Assembly (NCBI GenBank): GCA_046350935.1
Contig: JAXLZK010000017.1
Span: 4,429-68,428, forward strand
Source of the DNA: Nitrobium sp046350935
Lineage (GTDB): Bacteria; Nitrospirota; Thermodesulfovibrionia; Thermodesulfovibrionales; Dissulfurispiraceae
Direction of reading: 5' to 3'
Length of the DNA stretch: 64,000 nt
Part shown: piece by piece, positions 15,601 through 23,318 of the stretch
Layout of the letters: the number at the start of each line of letters is the position of its first letter
How positions within the stretch are numbered: the stretch's first letter is position 1
The notes under the pieces: generated by a model
The model's input: the letters and a program-made list of their open reading frames with translations, nothing else
Told to the model about the DNA's origin: nothing
Database searches by the model: none
Program-made: the position numbers and the translations under genes

Positions 15601-16643
15601 AGGGGCATCTCTTCCACATACTCGACCCCTGTCCCGGGGTCTCGCATGGTCTCCTTCGTGGCAATCACCGTTGGCTGGATGATCCCCGCCATTTCGGGCT
15701 GCGCGATCTGCCAGGTACGCTCGATGATGTCGAGCCCCACCGGGGAACGCTCCCATTCCTCCCGCGACATGCGGTACAGCACGATGGCGTTGATCACCGG
15801 GACATTGAGCCTGCTCAACAGGGGGATGAGGGCGGCCGGCTTCACCCCTACCTTCATGCCCACCGCAACAACCGCACTCACGCGGGATTCGCCTTTCCCG
15901 TTGAAGAAAAAACGCTCCACCGGGGCCTCGGGGGGGAACCCGAACACCGGCAGGACATTGAGCCCCTCGTCCTCGAGGCGTTTGATGAGAGCGTCGAGAT
16001 AGGGCGACCGTCCCGGCTCGATGGTATTCCGGTAAAAGACGATCCCGACCCATGGTCTGTCGGGGCGGCAGGAAGGGCATGCCTTTGCATAGTCGTCGAA
16101 GTTTTCGAAGACCGCTCCCGTGGTATGCTCATAGATCCCGGACTCAGGGGGTTTCACCGGCGGAGCAGCGGGAACGCTGAAAGCGAAATCCTTCTTCAGG
16201 GCATAAAGGATCATATTCTTTATATTCCCCGCCCCTCCTGCGCCGTAATATTCGGAGATGCGCTCGTCGAGCCGGATGCCCATCTCCCGGTGGTCGGAGT
16301 CATAGGCCCCGCCCACGGCATACACTTTGCCCCCCTTTTTAATCACCTCCGCAAGCTCGGGAGCGAGGGCATCGGAAAGCTCCCTTCCCATGATCAGGAT
16401 AATCACCAGCTTCGACGCCTTCAGGGCGGACAGGTCGCGGCTGCGGATATCCCGGGAGGGGTAGGTATGGAACACAACATGCTCCAGCTCCGGATGCTCT
16501 TTCTTTAATGTTTTGACCGCATCGAGGGTGGTCCGGGTGTAGGTATCGCCGAGCAGGAGACTCACCTCCAAAGACTCCGCATGGGCGGAAAGGGCAAAGA
16601 GGCAGGTGAGCACCAGGCCAAAGAGCAGCCTATTCAGGAACAT
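12663..16643 (-). CDS. Exported CobN/magnesium-chelatase H-like protein with C-terminal membrane anchor
   Basis: A 1326-residue homologue of the large chelatase subunit CobN/BchH, which binds the tetrapyrrole during metal insertion. The core GTHGTHEWLSGKEVGFGDD, MSVNISHMTPPFDRAGLN and later SNTWSKERQVSDVYFRRMG segments mark the family. Unlike cytoplasmic CobN, it starts with a clear signal peptide (LLFGLVLTCLFALSAHAES) and ends with a single helix followed by RRRR, so the body should be periplasmic and anchored. It is the last gene of the riboswitch operon, overlapping DUF2149 by 14 bases; GGGAGGA precedes the ATG. No CobS/CobT or ChlI/ChlD ATPase is encoded nearby. Similar signal-bearing CobN genes occur in archaeal clusters with DUF2149 and DUF2162. 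Metal insertion, removal or carrier function are all possible. Confidence 0.87.
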   Translation of the reverse strand: MFLNRLLFGLVLTCLFALSAHAESLEVSLLLGDTYTRTTLDAVKTLKKEHPELEHVVFHTYPSRDIRSRDLSALKASKLVIILIMGRELSDALAPELAEVIKKGGKVYAVGGAYDSDHREMGIRLDERISEYYGAGGAGNIKNMILYALKKDFAFSVPAAPPVKPPESGIYEHTTGAVFENFDDYAKACPSCRPDRPWVGIVFYRNTIEPGRSPYLDALIKRLEDEGLNVLPVFGFPPEAPVERFFFNGKGESRVSAVVAVGMKVGVKPAALIPLLSRLNVPVINAIVLYRMSREEWERSPVGLDIIERTWQIAQPEMAGIIQPTVIATKETMRDPGTGVEYVEEMPLPGRIERLVLRIRAWVALQEKPNREKRIALIYYNYPPGKQNIGASYLNVLPESLWEIRKRLLAEGYDAGREDLDKQTLFNDIFIYARNLGNWAQGELDRLARSGRAVLLPVDTYTQWFGRLPEGLRKEILKSWGPPEKSSVMVWQDERGRKFFVLPALRYGNVLFTPQPSRGVEQDVKKAYHDTKTPPHHQYVAFYLWLKNEFGADAVAHIGTHGTHEWLSGKEVGFGDDDPAEALIQDMPNIYPYIVDNVGEGLQAKRRGMSVNISHMTPPFDRAGLNRELRELANLIVDYTVAKEKSPSVAEAKRAEINHAAKKMGLLKDLGLTAISDDEAMEEVEHYLKEIAEKQTPFGLHTFGKSPDEHARKSTVEAMLALEKGLTGEERERRRTDLGKRIAESGEKELDAFINALAGRYVPAGQGNDPLRNPDSLPTGKNPYAFDPTKIPTPGIYAMGAKLAKELTEGYRKRHGVYPDKLTMNLFAIETIRHEGVMESQIMHLMGIRPRWDERGRVIGVEALPRSDLGRQRIDVTILPTGLYRDLFPNLMVLLDNAVSLAREQKEDDNAIRANVSRTKELLLKKGIEEERAERLASVRIFTEEPGSYGTGIDTVITMSNTWSKERQVSDVYFRRMGHPFGQGFWGERVTANSPAGDREEVNDMLFKRALSGSRMAVHSSSGNLFATLDNDDYFQYLGGSAMAIRALDGKTPEVYITDISNPALPKQEALDKAMGREMRTRYLNPEWIKGMMKEGYAGAKFMHQVIEHLWGWQVTVPEAVDAAKWNEMYETYVLDKNGLDIKRLFGEAKNRWAYQSMVARMLESVRKGYWKPDREVVETLSKEYAETAKAVGLACCDHTCNNPLLTRFTASVLLSVPGLRNHAQDLLKALDRVKNPARNTAMSSGRAAGGASVQKSVAGRMLRAPQSAPGGQGKEKGKDGKVEGYEMQEVGTAGASSAPIPYLFIAGFLGVVLLLALGWRRRRGA

Positions 16644-16968
16644 AGACCATCCTCCCGTCCTTGAGCTGGTATGCGGTCCCGAGCCGCACCCCTTCGCCGC
16701 CCATTTTTTTATCCGTCACCTTCCGCACCTTGATCTCCTTTCCCTTCTTGGTGATGATCTCCACCGTACCGTCGGCGTTCTTCTTCGTGATGGTCATCTC
16801 GGACCGGGGGTTCAGCATATCGAGCATGTTATGTGCCATGAAGAGGGCTATCATCATGCTTACGATAAAGACAACGCTCGCATCAAAAAGGTTCGCAACC
16901 CCCGCAATGGGGTCCTCCAGAGGCTGCTCGTATCGCTCAAACCGTCTCCGTCTCTTCAGAAACCTCAT
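16630..16968 (-). CDS. DUF2149 family membrane protein (ExbD/TolR-like placement)
   Basis: A 112-residue protein with a basic cytoplasmic N-terminus, one transmembrane helix (about residues 27-47, FDASVVFIVSMMIALFMAHNM) and a small outside domain rich in Lys/Glu. The topology and the Asp at the start of the helix resemble ExbD/TolR subunits, and the gene directly follows the MotA/TolQ/ExbB-type gene, as exbD follows exbB. I infer it is the partner subunit of a second proton channel devoted to CobN. The ATG at 16966-16968 has AAGGAGGTG. It overlaps both neighbours, implying translational coupling. Confidence 0.75.
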   Translation of the reverse strand: MRFLKRRRRFERYEQPLEDPIAGVANLFDASVVFIVSMMIALFMAHNMLDMLNPRSEMTITKKNADGTVEIITKKGKEIKVRKVTDKKMGGEGVRLGTAYQLKDGRMVYVPE

Positions 16969-17585
16969 CGTACACCTCCTTGTCGTTTCCTTCCACCGCG
17001 GCTGTCGCGACGCTCCCCCGGGTTGCTCCGAGGGCAAGCTCGGTAAGGTATTCCATCTCCCGCATATCCGCGCGCACCCACTTCTCCCGCGCCAGCGACA
17101 TGAGATAGGCGATGATCCCGCAGGCCAGACCCACAACGGTCGCGGTAAACGCCGTGACCATGCTCCCCGCCATTTTGGGCATGTCCCCCTGGGCGAGGGC
17201 GGAGAGGGAGATCCCCATGGGGATCAGGGTCCCCATGAGGCCGAGGGCGGGTCCGACCCGGATGGCGAAGCGCACCCGGTCGAGGGACTTCACCAGCTCA
17301 AGCTCCGCCATTTGAAGGAGNNNNNNNNNNNNNNNNNNNTTCCAGCTTCACTCCGAGGAGAGACACGGTCCCTGCGCCGGAGGAGCGGGTCTCCTTTTCC
17401 AGCGCCTCCCGGTACGCATCCACAGAAAAGGAGACACTCCGCCTGCGCTCGATCCATTCGCGGAGGAACCCTCCGAGAGCGATAATCATCCAGAAGGTAA
17501 GCAGGACGAGCCCCGCCACGACCGGAAAGAAGAGAGCAGAGGAAATGATATAGAGAAAGGTTTCAAGACCTGCAAGGATATTCAT
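16937..17585 (-). CDS. MotA/TolQ/ExbB-type proton channel, interrupted by an assembly gap
   Basis: The N-terminal part (from 17585) has a transmembrane helix in the first 40 residues and an REWIERRRS basic turn. After 19 N (17321-17339), the frame resumes at QMAELELVKSLDRVRF with the family core VGPALGLMGTLIPMGISLSALAQG and TAFTATVVGLACGIIAYLMS, the conserved proton-channel helices. The two pieces are clearly one gene; the frame difference comes from the unknown gap length, not from a proven mutation. It differs from the ExbB at 22635 and lies beside DUF2149 and CobN, pointing to a separate energising module. It starts at 17583-17585, overlapping the DUF2162 stop. Confidence 0.83.
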
Positions 17586-18328
17586 CGTCCCCCTCCCTGC
17601 CGTGCAAAAAGGAGATATCCCGCCATGAACGCGGCGGAAAGCACGACCGCCACCCCGAGCATATCGCCGGCCGGGAAACCGCTGCCTTCATTGACAAAGG
17701 AGGAGTAGATGCCCCGCGCCTCCTCGATCTTTGCAGGCAGGTACAGGGAGGTGATGAAATAGATGCCGATCCCGGTCATCCCCACCCCGAGCCCCGTCCC
17801 TGACCGTCCGCCCTGCCGGAGACGCACCCCCTTCGAGAGGGCAAGAGAGAGGATGGCGAAGGTGCTCCCCAGCAGGAGGCCCACCAGAGCAGGGGGAAGG
17901 GAGAGAACGCTCAGCGCCGACCAGGTGGAGAAGGTCATGGCGGTGAGGCATACCGGGCAGGGGATGAGCAGGAGCAGGACCGGTCGGAGCATACGGTTTG
18001 CAGCGCCCGCAGGGGGAGCGACCTCCTTGCCCAGCCTTTCCGATGTCTCATGTTTACGAGTGCGCACCAAGCTTATTCCCCAGGCGATCATCCCCGCCGC
18101 CATCAGGGCGTGGAGGTACGGCCCCCGTTTGAGGGCCGGCTCCAGCAGTTCCATGATCCATCCCGAAAAGACGGCAAGGAGCACAAAGAGAGCAAGATAC
18201 GACAACAACACGGCATACATGCCTTTCCCTGTGATCCTGCCGAAGCCGAGGCCGAAGCCAACCTTTACCGAGAAAATCCCGAGACTGAAGAGCATGCCGC
18301 CGATCCAGAGAATGATGTTCAGATCCAT
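17582..18328 (-). CDS. DUF2162 family multi-spanning membrane protein (putative transporter)
   Basis: A 248-residue inner-membrane protein with about seven helices; the N-terminal MDLNIILWIGGMLFSLGIFS and LGFGRITGKGM match the DUF2162 'predicted transporter' family known mainly from archaea. A cysteine-proline helix LLLIPCPVCLTAMTF is notable and could bind metal. The start at 18326-18328, with GAGGGG upstream, lies 8 bases after the CbiZ stop. Because the operon has no BtuCDF-type ABC importer, this protein is a candidate for moving cobalt or a corrinoid fragment across the inner membrane. That role is inference from context only. Confidence 0.75.
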   Translation of the reverse strand: MDLNIILWIGGMLFSLGIFSVKVGFGLGFGRITGKGMYAVLLSYLALFVLLAVFSGWIMELLEPALKRGPYLHALMAAGMIAWGISLVRTRKHETSERLGKEVAPPAGAANRMLRPVLLLLIPCPVCLTAMTFSTWSALSVLSLPPALVGLLLGSTFAILSLALSKGVRLRQGGRSGTGLGVGMTGIGIYFITSLYLPAKIEEARGIYSSFVNEGSGFPAGDMLGVAVVLSAAFMAGYLLFARQGGGR

Positions 18329-18336
18329 GTTTCCCC

Positions 18337-19251
18337 TCACTTCCCTGCTTTTGCCTGTTTGCACGCCTGCCGGCTGTCGGCGCCCTTCGCGGGGAGCGTG
18401 AAGCCGTTCTGCTTTTCGAGGGCGACCAGCACCGCCTCGTACACCGCCTTCCCGATGAGCTCCCCGATCTTGCTGTGCCCGCCGGTCTGCGTCACCACCG
18501 GTCCCGTCTTCCCCGATACCACAATGATGCTGTCGGTACCCGTTCCGGTCGCCTGCACCCCTTTTGTATAGCTGCTGGGCACCCTGAGGTCCTGGAAAGC
18601 CGCGGTCTTGGCCTCGGTGGCGGTGATGATCGCCCGGGCCATGGCGCCGTCAGTAAGCCGCGCATCGGTCAGGACAAGGATGTTGACCGTACCCTTCGGA
18701 TCCTCTCCTCCCTCGACATATGCGCCCTCGTCAACCCCCGTCCTCAGGGCATTGGTCTCCGCCCCTGCCGTCACCAGCACCGTGACGGTAAAGGGCTTGA
18801 AGACTTTGGTAACTACTGCAAGATTGTCCATATCCGCGGCGGTGCCGGTCTGGGCGATGGCATCGGGGGATATCCCGAGCTGCCGGGCGATCCTCTCCCG
18901 GATATTTCTCAGGTAGACCTTGCCGCCCACCTCATGCTCCGTCTTCAGCACCTGGCACATCGAGAACCACAATTGCGGCTGCGCCGCGTGGTTTACGACT
19001 GCCAGGGCGTCGACCCATCCATCCGTCGTCGAAAGGACCCGCCTTTTCTCCGGGAAATGGACGACCAGGCTCTTTTCCCACATGCCGTCCCTCTCGGATT
19101 TCATCACCTCCGCTTTCGAAAAAAGGCCCTGAGGCAGGGGAATCTCCCCTGCCTCCAGGGTAAAGGAGGAAGTGGCAATGAAAGAGAAACAAAGGACGAG
19201 AGAGAGCAGCCAATACGCGGAAACAGCAGGTATCCTGAATATTTTTTTCAT
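18337..19251 (-). CDS. cbiZ: Exported CbiZ-type adenosylcobinamide amidohydrolase
   Basis: A 304-residue protein of the CbiZ family, which hydrolyses the amide linking the aminopropanol arm of cobinamides/cobamides to release cobyric acid for remodelling. Family motifs are plain: TAGAETNALRTG, VNILVLTDARLTDGAMARAI, TEAKTAAFQDL, and ATGTGTDSIIVVSG. It carries an N-terminal signal peptide (YWLLSLVLCFSFIATSSF), so it should act in the periplasm rather than the cytoplasm as in characterised CbiZ. AAGGAG precedes the ATG. It sits directly after the receptor gene and before DUF2162, consistent with trimming an imported corrinoid. Confidence 0.85.
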   Translation of the reverse strand: MKKIFRIPAVSAYWLLSLVLCFSFIATSSFTLEAGEIPLPQGLFSKAEVMKSERDGMWEKSLVVHFPEKRRVLSTTDGWVDALAVVNHAAQPQLWFSMCQVLKTEHEVGGKVYLRNIRERIARQLGISPDAIAQTGTAADMDNLAVVTKVFKPFTVTVLVTAGAETNALRTGVDEGAYVEGGEDPKGTVNILVLTDARLTDGAMARAIITATEAKTAAFQDLRVPSSYTKGVQATGTGTDSIIVVSGKTGPVVTQTGGHSKIGELIGKAVYEAVLVALEKQNGFTLPAKGADSRQACKQAKAGK

Positions 19252-19287
19252 GACGTTATTTCTCCTTGCTTTATTGAGTGCAACGCA

Positions 19288-21102
19288 TTAAAACCGGACC
19301 GACAGGCCGCCGAATATCTCCACAGGGGGCATGGGGTAGAAAGACCCGTCCTGGCTGAAGAGGTTGTATTTCTTGTTAAACAGGTTCTTCCCGATGAGGA
19401 AGACCTCGCTCTTCGCCTTCCCCCCGAACAGCTTCAGCTCCTGGCTCACCTTCCCGTTCGTCACCCCGTAGCTCCAGGAGGCGGGCTGGGATCCATACCC
19501 CATGTAGTACGATACATACTGCTCTTCGAGCGACGCCGTAAAACCTCCCGGGGTCTTGTAGACGATGTCTCCCTTGACCGTGTGCCGCGGCATGAAGGTT
19601 ATTTTCTGTCCGGTGCGAGTATTCGTGGGGTCCTGGTAATAGTAGCTCGCGAACAGGGTGATACGGCCCAGGGCAAAATCGGCATTCACTTCCACTCCCC
19701 GTATGCGCGCTTCGGCGATGTTCGTGGGCATCCACTTGCCCGAAGCATCGGGCGCCCACTGGATAAGGTCCTCCACCTCCTTGTGGAACACCAGCGCCTT
19801 TGCCGTAAGTCCTTTCAATACCTTCTGCTCGACGGACAGCTCATACTCGGTGGACTTCTCCGGCTTGAGGGAGGGGTTGCCCGCTGCAAAGCCCGAATCG
19901 GGCCAGTACAGGTCATTGAAGGTCGGGATCCGGTATCCCATCCCGGCCGCTCCCCGCAGGATCGTATTCTCAAGAGGCCGGTAGAGCACCGATACCCGGG
20001 GAGTAAAACGGGACCCCTCGTCGAAATCGTCATACCGCACCCCGGCGGTGAGGGTCGCGTTCTTCAGAAACGTAAATTCGTCCTGCACGAAGACGCCCTT
20101 GCGCGTCCGCTCGCGCTCCCCGATCTGCGTTCCTTCGGCCTTCTCGGGGATCAGCTCGACCCCGGAGGTCACCGCATGGGCATTCCCAATGAAGAGAGTG
20201 TGCTGGAGGGCGCCCCCGGTGAGGGTCGTCTCGATGGTACTGGCCGACCAGGGGGATAAGGAGAAGAGCTCCGCATAGTGGCGGTAGAGGTCGAGGCGGA
20301 ACGTCTTGAAGTTCACCGTAGCCCCCAGGAAGGAGTTGATGTCCCGCTGCCTGCTGGTGGGGGTGGGAAACGTAGCCGACCCCGGCACACCCGCGCTCCG
20401 GTAGCCGTAGTCGGCATTCAGCGTTATCGTCGCCTCGTTGGAAAAGGCATAGGAGAGCTTCCCGTTCACCCCCCAGAGATCATAGTCGGTATTCTCCCGG
20501 AAACCGTTGGATTCTTCCTTTGTCGCACCGAGGACGAACCCGAGCTTCCCCGTCCTCCCGGAGGTGCTGAGGGTGGAATTCCAGGTATCGTGGCTTCCGT
20601 AATACGCGGAGAGGGTCGTTTCGGGCGTATCGGGAATCTTCGTGATGATGTTGATGACGCCCCCCATCGCCTCGGCTCCGTACAGGGCCGACGAGGCGCC
20701 CCTTAGCACTTCGATGCGCTCGATTGTTTCGAGGGGGACAAGCAGGTTGTTCAGGTCGAAGTACCCCGATGTGGGGGAGTTAAGCCGCTTTCCGTCAATA
20801 AGGACGAGCACCTGCCCGGCGGTAGACCCCCGCAGGGAGGGGGAGGCAAGGGATCCCCGGTTTCCGTAGGTGGTGATGCTAAGACCGGGCACTTCGTTCA
20901 ACACTTCCTTCACGGTACGGTAACTGCGGTTTTTGATCTCCTGGCCGGTGATGACGGTGACGTCCTCGGCGATCTCTTCCGGAGACCTCTCGGTGCGTGT
21001 CGCCGTGACGACCACTTCTTTCACTTTGTGCGCTTCTTCGGAAAAGGCGGGAGCAAGGGGGAACAAGAGTGCGAAGAGCGCGAAAAGAGCAACTTTATTC
21101 AT
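19288..21102 (-). CDS. TonB-dependent outer-membrane receptor, BtuB-like
   Basis: A 604-residue outer-membrane gated pore. After a signal peptide (to about residue 21) comes a TonB box region KEVVVTATRTE, a plug domain (about 35-150; LNEVPGLSITTYG, LIDGKRLNSP, IERIEVLRGASSALYGAEAMGGVINIIT) and a 22-strand-type barrel ending in the aromatic FGGLSVRF. Length and plug resemble BtuB. With the upstream cobalamin riboswitch and adjacent CbiZ, the likely substrate is a cobamide or cobinamide. The 143-base gap to the preceding gene holds a small perfect hairpin (AGCGCT-CCG-AGCGCT near 21213-21230). Confidence 0.92.
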   Translation of the reverse strand: MNKVALFALFALLFPLAPAFSEEAHKVKEVVVTATRTERSPEEIAEDVTVITGQEIKNRSYRTVKEVLNEVPGLSITTYGNRGSLASPSLRGSTAGQVLVLIDGKRLNSPTSGYFDLNNLLVPLETIERIEVLRGASSALYGAEAMGGVINIITKIPDTPETTLSAYYGSHDTWNSTLSTSGRTGKLGFVLGATKEESNGFRENTDYDLWGVNGKLSYAFSNEATITLNADYGYRSAGVPGSATFPTPTSRQRDINSFLGATVNFKTFRLDLYRHYAELFSLSPWSASTIETTLTGGALQHTLFIGNAHAVTSGVELIPEKAEGTQIGERERTRKGVFVQDEFTFLKNATLTAGVRYDDFDEGSRFTPRVSVLYRPLENTILRGAAGMGYRIPTFNDLYWPDSGFAAGNPSLKPEKSTEYELSVEQKVLKGLTAKALVFHKEVEDLIQWAPDASGKWMPTNIAEARIRGVEVNADFALGRITLFASYYYQDPTNTRTGQKITFMPRHTVKGDIVYKTPGGFTASLEEQYVSYYMGYGSQPASWSYGVTNGKVSQELKLFGGKAKSEVFLIGKNLFNKKYNLFSQDGSFYPMPPVEIFGGLSVRF

Positions 21103-21245
21103 GCATATCCTCCCGGTACTTATTCATTTGCCTCTGCAGCGGGGCAAGGGTACCGCCCATTGCGGGGCGGCAATGCAACAGTTCCGGGATTCGAAATCCT
21201 CTCTCTTTGCAGCGCTCGGAGCGCTTTACAGCGGCATCTATTTCA

Positions 21246-21464
21246 CTACGATATCTGCATTGCCTGCACTGCCTCTTCCGTCACCTCCCCTTTTCTGTCT
21301 ATGCGCTGCACATAGCCGCATTTCGGGCATTTGATCTCCACCACTTCCACTTCGCCCTTCATGAGGAGCCGGTTGCATTTCCTGCAGCGGATCTCTTTCA
21401 TATGCCGGTCCCTGTTTCGGCTCGTACACGGGCTCATGTCTTCTCTTCTGGTCTCGTCTTTCAT
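21246..21464 (-). CDS. Com-like zinc-ribbon small protein
   Basis: A 72-residue protein whose C-terminal 50 residues read KEIRCRKCNRLLMKGEVEVV...IKCPKCGYVQRID. Two CxxC pairs form a zinc ribbon of the phage Mu Com type, known as an mRNA-binding translational activator in Mu. The ATG at 21462-21464 has GGGGGG upstream; a start at MKEIRC (21401) is an alternative that gives the compact Com domain. Its position between tonB and the receptor gene suggests post-transcriptional control of the receptor or metal sensing; both are inference. Confidence 0.75.
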   Translation of the reverse strand: MKDETRREDMSPCTSRNRDRHMKEIRCRKCNRLLMKGEVEVVEIKCPKCGYVQRIDRKGEVTEEAVQAMQIS

Positions 21465-21476
21465 CAAATCCCCCCC

Positions 21477-22268
21477 TTACGACGCGAGACGGTACGTAAT
21501 CGGAATATCCAGCTCTATTTCCACGCCGGCGCTGTGCTTGTACGGGAACACCCTTTTGATCAGTGAGAGGGCGCTCTCGTCGAGTATCGGCGACCCTGAG
21601 GACCTCTGTATCCGGTTTTCGATGAGGTCGCCCGCTCCGTTCACTTTGACGGACACGATCACGGTGCCTTCGACTCCCCTCCTCCGCGCGGTAAAGGGAT
21701 AGCTTTTCAGGGTCTCGATCCTGCCCCTGATCCCCTCGGCGATTCCGGAGGTGTCGGCTTTCACAGCGGACCTCCCCTCTGCACGCGGAGCCCCATTCAG
21801 GGAAGCCGTATGTACCGGGTGATCAGCGGCGCCTCCTGCTGAGGACACGGCAGCCGGCTGCGGAGGAGCCGCTCTCTGAACTCCCTCCGAAACGGCCCCC
21901 TCTCCGCCATGCCGGGGCAGGTGTCCCTCTTTGGTGGACACCTCTTGACCGATCGATGCCGCCACCGGCTGCGCCGCACGGGGGGAATCCTCCCTCGGAG
22001 AGGGCGCCGGCACTGTCCGCTCCGCCTCCCGGACCGCACCCGCCGCCGGGGCAGCGGCCTTCAGCGTGTGGGTACGAGCTGCCGGCTGAGAGGCGGCAAC
22101 AGCAGGCGCACTGGCAGCGGTTTCCACGGTTTCAAGGTCGAATTCCATCGGCATCAGCCGGTTCTTTGCGGTAAGGGCGGACAGGGTGCCTCCGAGTCCC
22201 GCGAAGGCGGCAAAAATGAAGGTGTGGAAGACAAGGGAGAACTGCAGCGCTTTGCCGTGGCGGTTCAC
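21477..22268 (-). CDS. tonB: TonB-family energy transducer
   Basis: A 263-residue protein with a single N-terminal membrane anchor (LQFSLVFHTFIFAAFAGLGG), a long Ala/Pro-rich periplasmic linker (about 45-180) and a C-terminal TonB domain: YPFTARRRGVEGTVIVSVKV, SGSPILDESALSLIKR and the closing ELDIPITYRL. It links ExbBD proton flow to the outer-membrane receptor encoded two genes downstream. The start overlaps the exbD stop (ATGA at 22265-22268). The linker lacks the classic Glu-Pro/Lys-Pro repeats of E. coli TonB. Confidence 0.9.
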   Translation of the reverse strand: MNRHGKALQFSLVFHTFIFAAFAGLGGTLSALTAKNRLMPMEFDLETVETAASAPAVAASQPAARTHTLKAAAPAAGAVREAERTVPAPSPREDSPRAAQPVAASIGQEVSTKEGHLPRHGGEGAVSEGVQRAAPPQPAAVSSAGGAADHPVHTASLNGAPRAEGRSAVKADTSGIAEGIRGRIETLKSYPFTARRRGVEGTVIVSVKVNGAGDLIENRIQRSSGSPILDESALSLIKRVFPYKHSAGVEIELDIPITYRLAS

Positions 22269-22645
22269 CGGATCACCTCCGTCTGAAGCCGTACCTTTGT
22301 GAACCCGTTGCTTTTGAGGATATCCATGACATCGACGAAGCGTTGAAGGCTGATGGTCCGGTCGGCCCTGATGACGACCGGGGTGTCCCTGTCCAGAGGC
22401 TTCAGTGCGGCGATTGCCTCATTCAGACCAAGCGGCCTGGAATTCAGGAAGAGGTTCCCTTGTTTATCGATATCGATCACCTGGAGTCTCTCTTCCGTCT
22501 CGTGCCGTTTTGAGGCCTTCGGCAGCTCCACGGGCATACTGCCGGTGGCGATGAAGGTCGAGGTGGTGAGAACAATGGTCAGGAGCACGAGCATGATGTC
22601 CACGAGGGGAATGACGTTCATGGAATCGAATCCCCTATCGTCCAT
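22265..22645 (-). CDS. exbD: ExbD/TolR biopolymer transport protein
   Basis: A 126-residue protein with a short cytoplasmic N-terminus, one membrane helix (MNVIPLVDIMLVLLTIVLTT) carrying the essential proton-relay Asp in LVDIMLVLL, and a periplasmic ExbD domain ending near LKSNGFTKVRLQTE. It forms the channel with ExbB to energise TonB. It overlaps exbB by 11 bases and tonB by four. Confidence 0.92.
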   Translation of the reverse strand: MDDRGFDSMNVIPLVDIMLVLLTIVLTTSTFIATGSMPVELPKASKRHETEERLQVIDIDKQGNLFLNSRPLGLNEAIAALKPLDRDTPVVIRADRTISLQRFVDVMDILKSNGFTKVRLQTEVIR

Positions 22646-23060
22646 GGCGTATCTCCCACTGCAGGAGAAGGGTCTTTTCCTTCCTCAGCAGAAGATTGTA
22701 GAGCGCCACCGACGGAATCGCGACGAGGAGGCCTGCCGCGGTCGCCTTCAGCGCAAGGGCGAGACCGACCATGATCTTCCCCGTTTCCATGATCCCCTGA
22801 CTGCCGATGGTATGGAAGGTGAGCATGATCCCGAGCACCGTGCCGAGCAGCCCTATGTAGGGGGCATTGCTGCCGATGAGCGCAATGAGGTGAAGCTTTC
22901 CGGTGAGTGCGAGTTCGAGGGATTTTTTATCGGGGTAGGTCGCCACGTCGACCTGCTTGTAAAACAGGTACCGTTCGGCGGCGAGCGCGACGGAGATGAT
23001 GCTTAAAAGGGCGAGAACGCCCATGACGCCATAGTCGATAGAGGCGGATAGCCACACCAT
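22635..23060 (-). CDS. exbB: ExbB/TolQ proton-channel protein
   Basis: A 141-residue short ExbB with three membrane segments: YGVMGVLALLSIISVALAAE at the N-terminus, then GSNAPYIGLLGTVLGIMLTF and AGLLVAIPSVALYNLLLR. First gene of the riboswitch operon. The ATG at 23058-23060 was chosen because GGGAGGAG lies directly upstream; the open frame reaches an ATG at 23097-23099 that abuts the riboswitch 3' end and has no ribosome site. It is shorter than enteric ExbB, as in many TonB2-type systems. Confidence 0.9.
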   Translation of the reverse strand: MVWLSASIDYGVMGVLALLSIISVALAAERYLFYKQVDVATYPDKKSLELALTGKLHLIALIGSNAPYIGLLGTVLGIMLTFHTIGSQGIMETGKIMVGLALALKATAAGLLVAIPSVALYNLLLRKEKTLLLQWEIRHGR

Positions 23061-23100
23061 TTTCTCCTCCCACGAGAAAATCAGGTTCACAAACAGCATG

Positions 23101-23275
23101 GATAGGTCTTCCGGCTCAGGGCTACCTACTCACCCGCCTTCCCATCCTGGTCCGCCAGGACAGTGGCTTATGATTGGGCTTTCGTTCCCTTCACGGCTGC
23201 GGGGCAGCGGGAGAATTTCACTCCTCTTCCCTGACTTCCAGCCATCAGGTTCACTACACGTATTCATGAGAAGAC
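23101..23275 (-). promoter_or_regulatory. Cobalamin (B12) riboswitch
   Basis: On the minus strand the conserved elements occur in order: GGAAGTCAGGGAA, GGAGTGAAATTCTCCCGCTG, CCCCGCAGCCGTGA, AAGCCACTG, a GTCCTGG/CCAGGAT helix, GGGAAGGCGGGTGAGTAGG and the terminal B12 box GAGCCGGAAGACC. It ends about 40 bases before exbB. Binding adenosylcobalamin normally represses the downstream genes. I see no intrinsic terminator between it and exbB, so control may act on translation or through Rho. Confidence 0.95.
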
Positions 23276-23318
23276 AAGCCCGCTTTCAAGACAGGATTCG
23301 TCCTCTCAGTTGAAATTA

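Noticed and set aside
12606..16508. A 1300-codon open frame on the plus strand opposite cobN
   Set aside because: It is an antisense shadow of the GC-rich cobN codons; composition is Arg/His/Pro-rich without any family motif, and cobN itself is fully supported.
17298..17340. Apparent truncation of the MotA/TolQ gene
   Set aside because: The break coincides with 19 N of unknown true length; both halves carry family motifs, so it is an assembly gap rather than a mutation.
23061..23099. Upstream ATG start for exbB
   Set aside because: It abuts the riboswitch B12 box and has no ribosome site, while the ATG at 23058-23060 follows GGGAGGAG.
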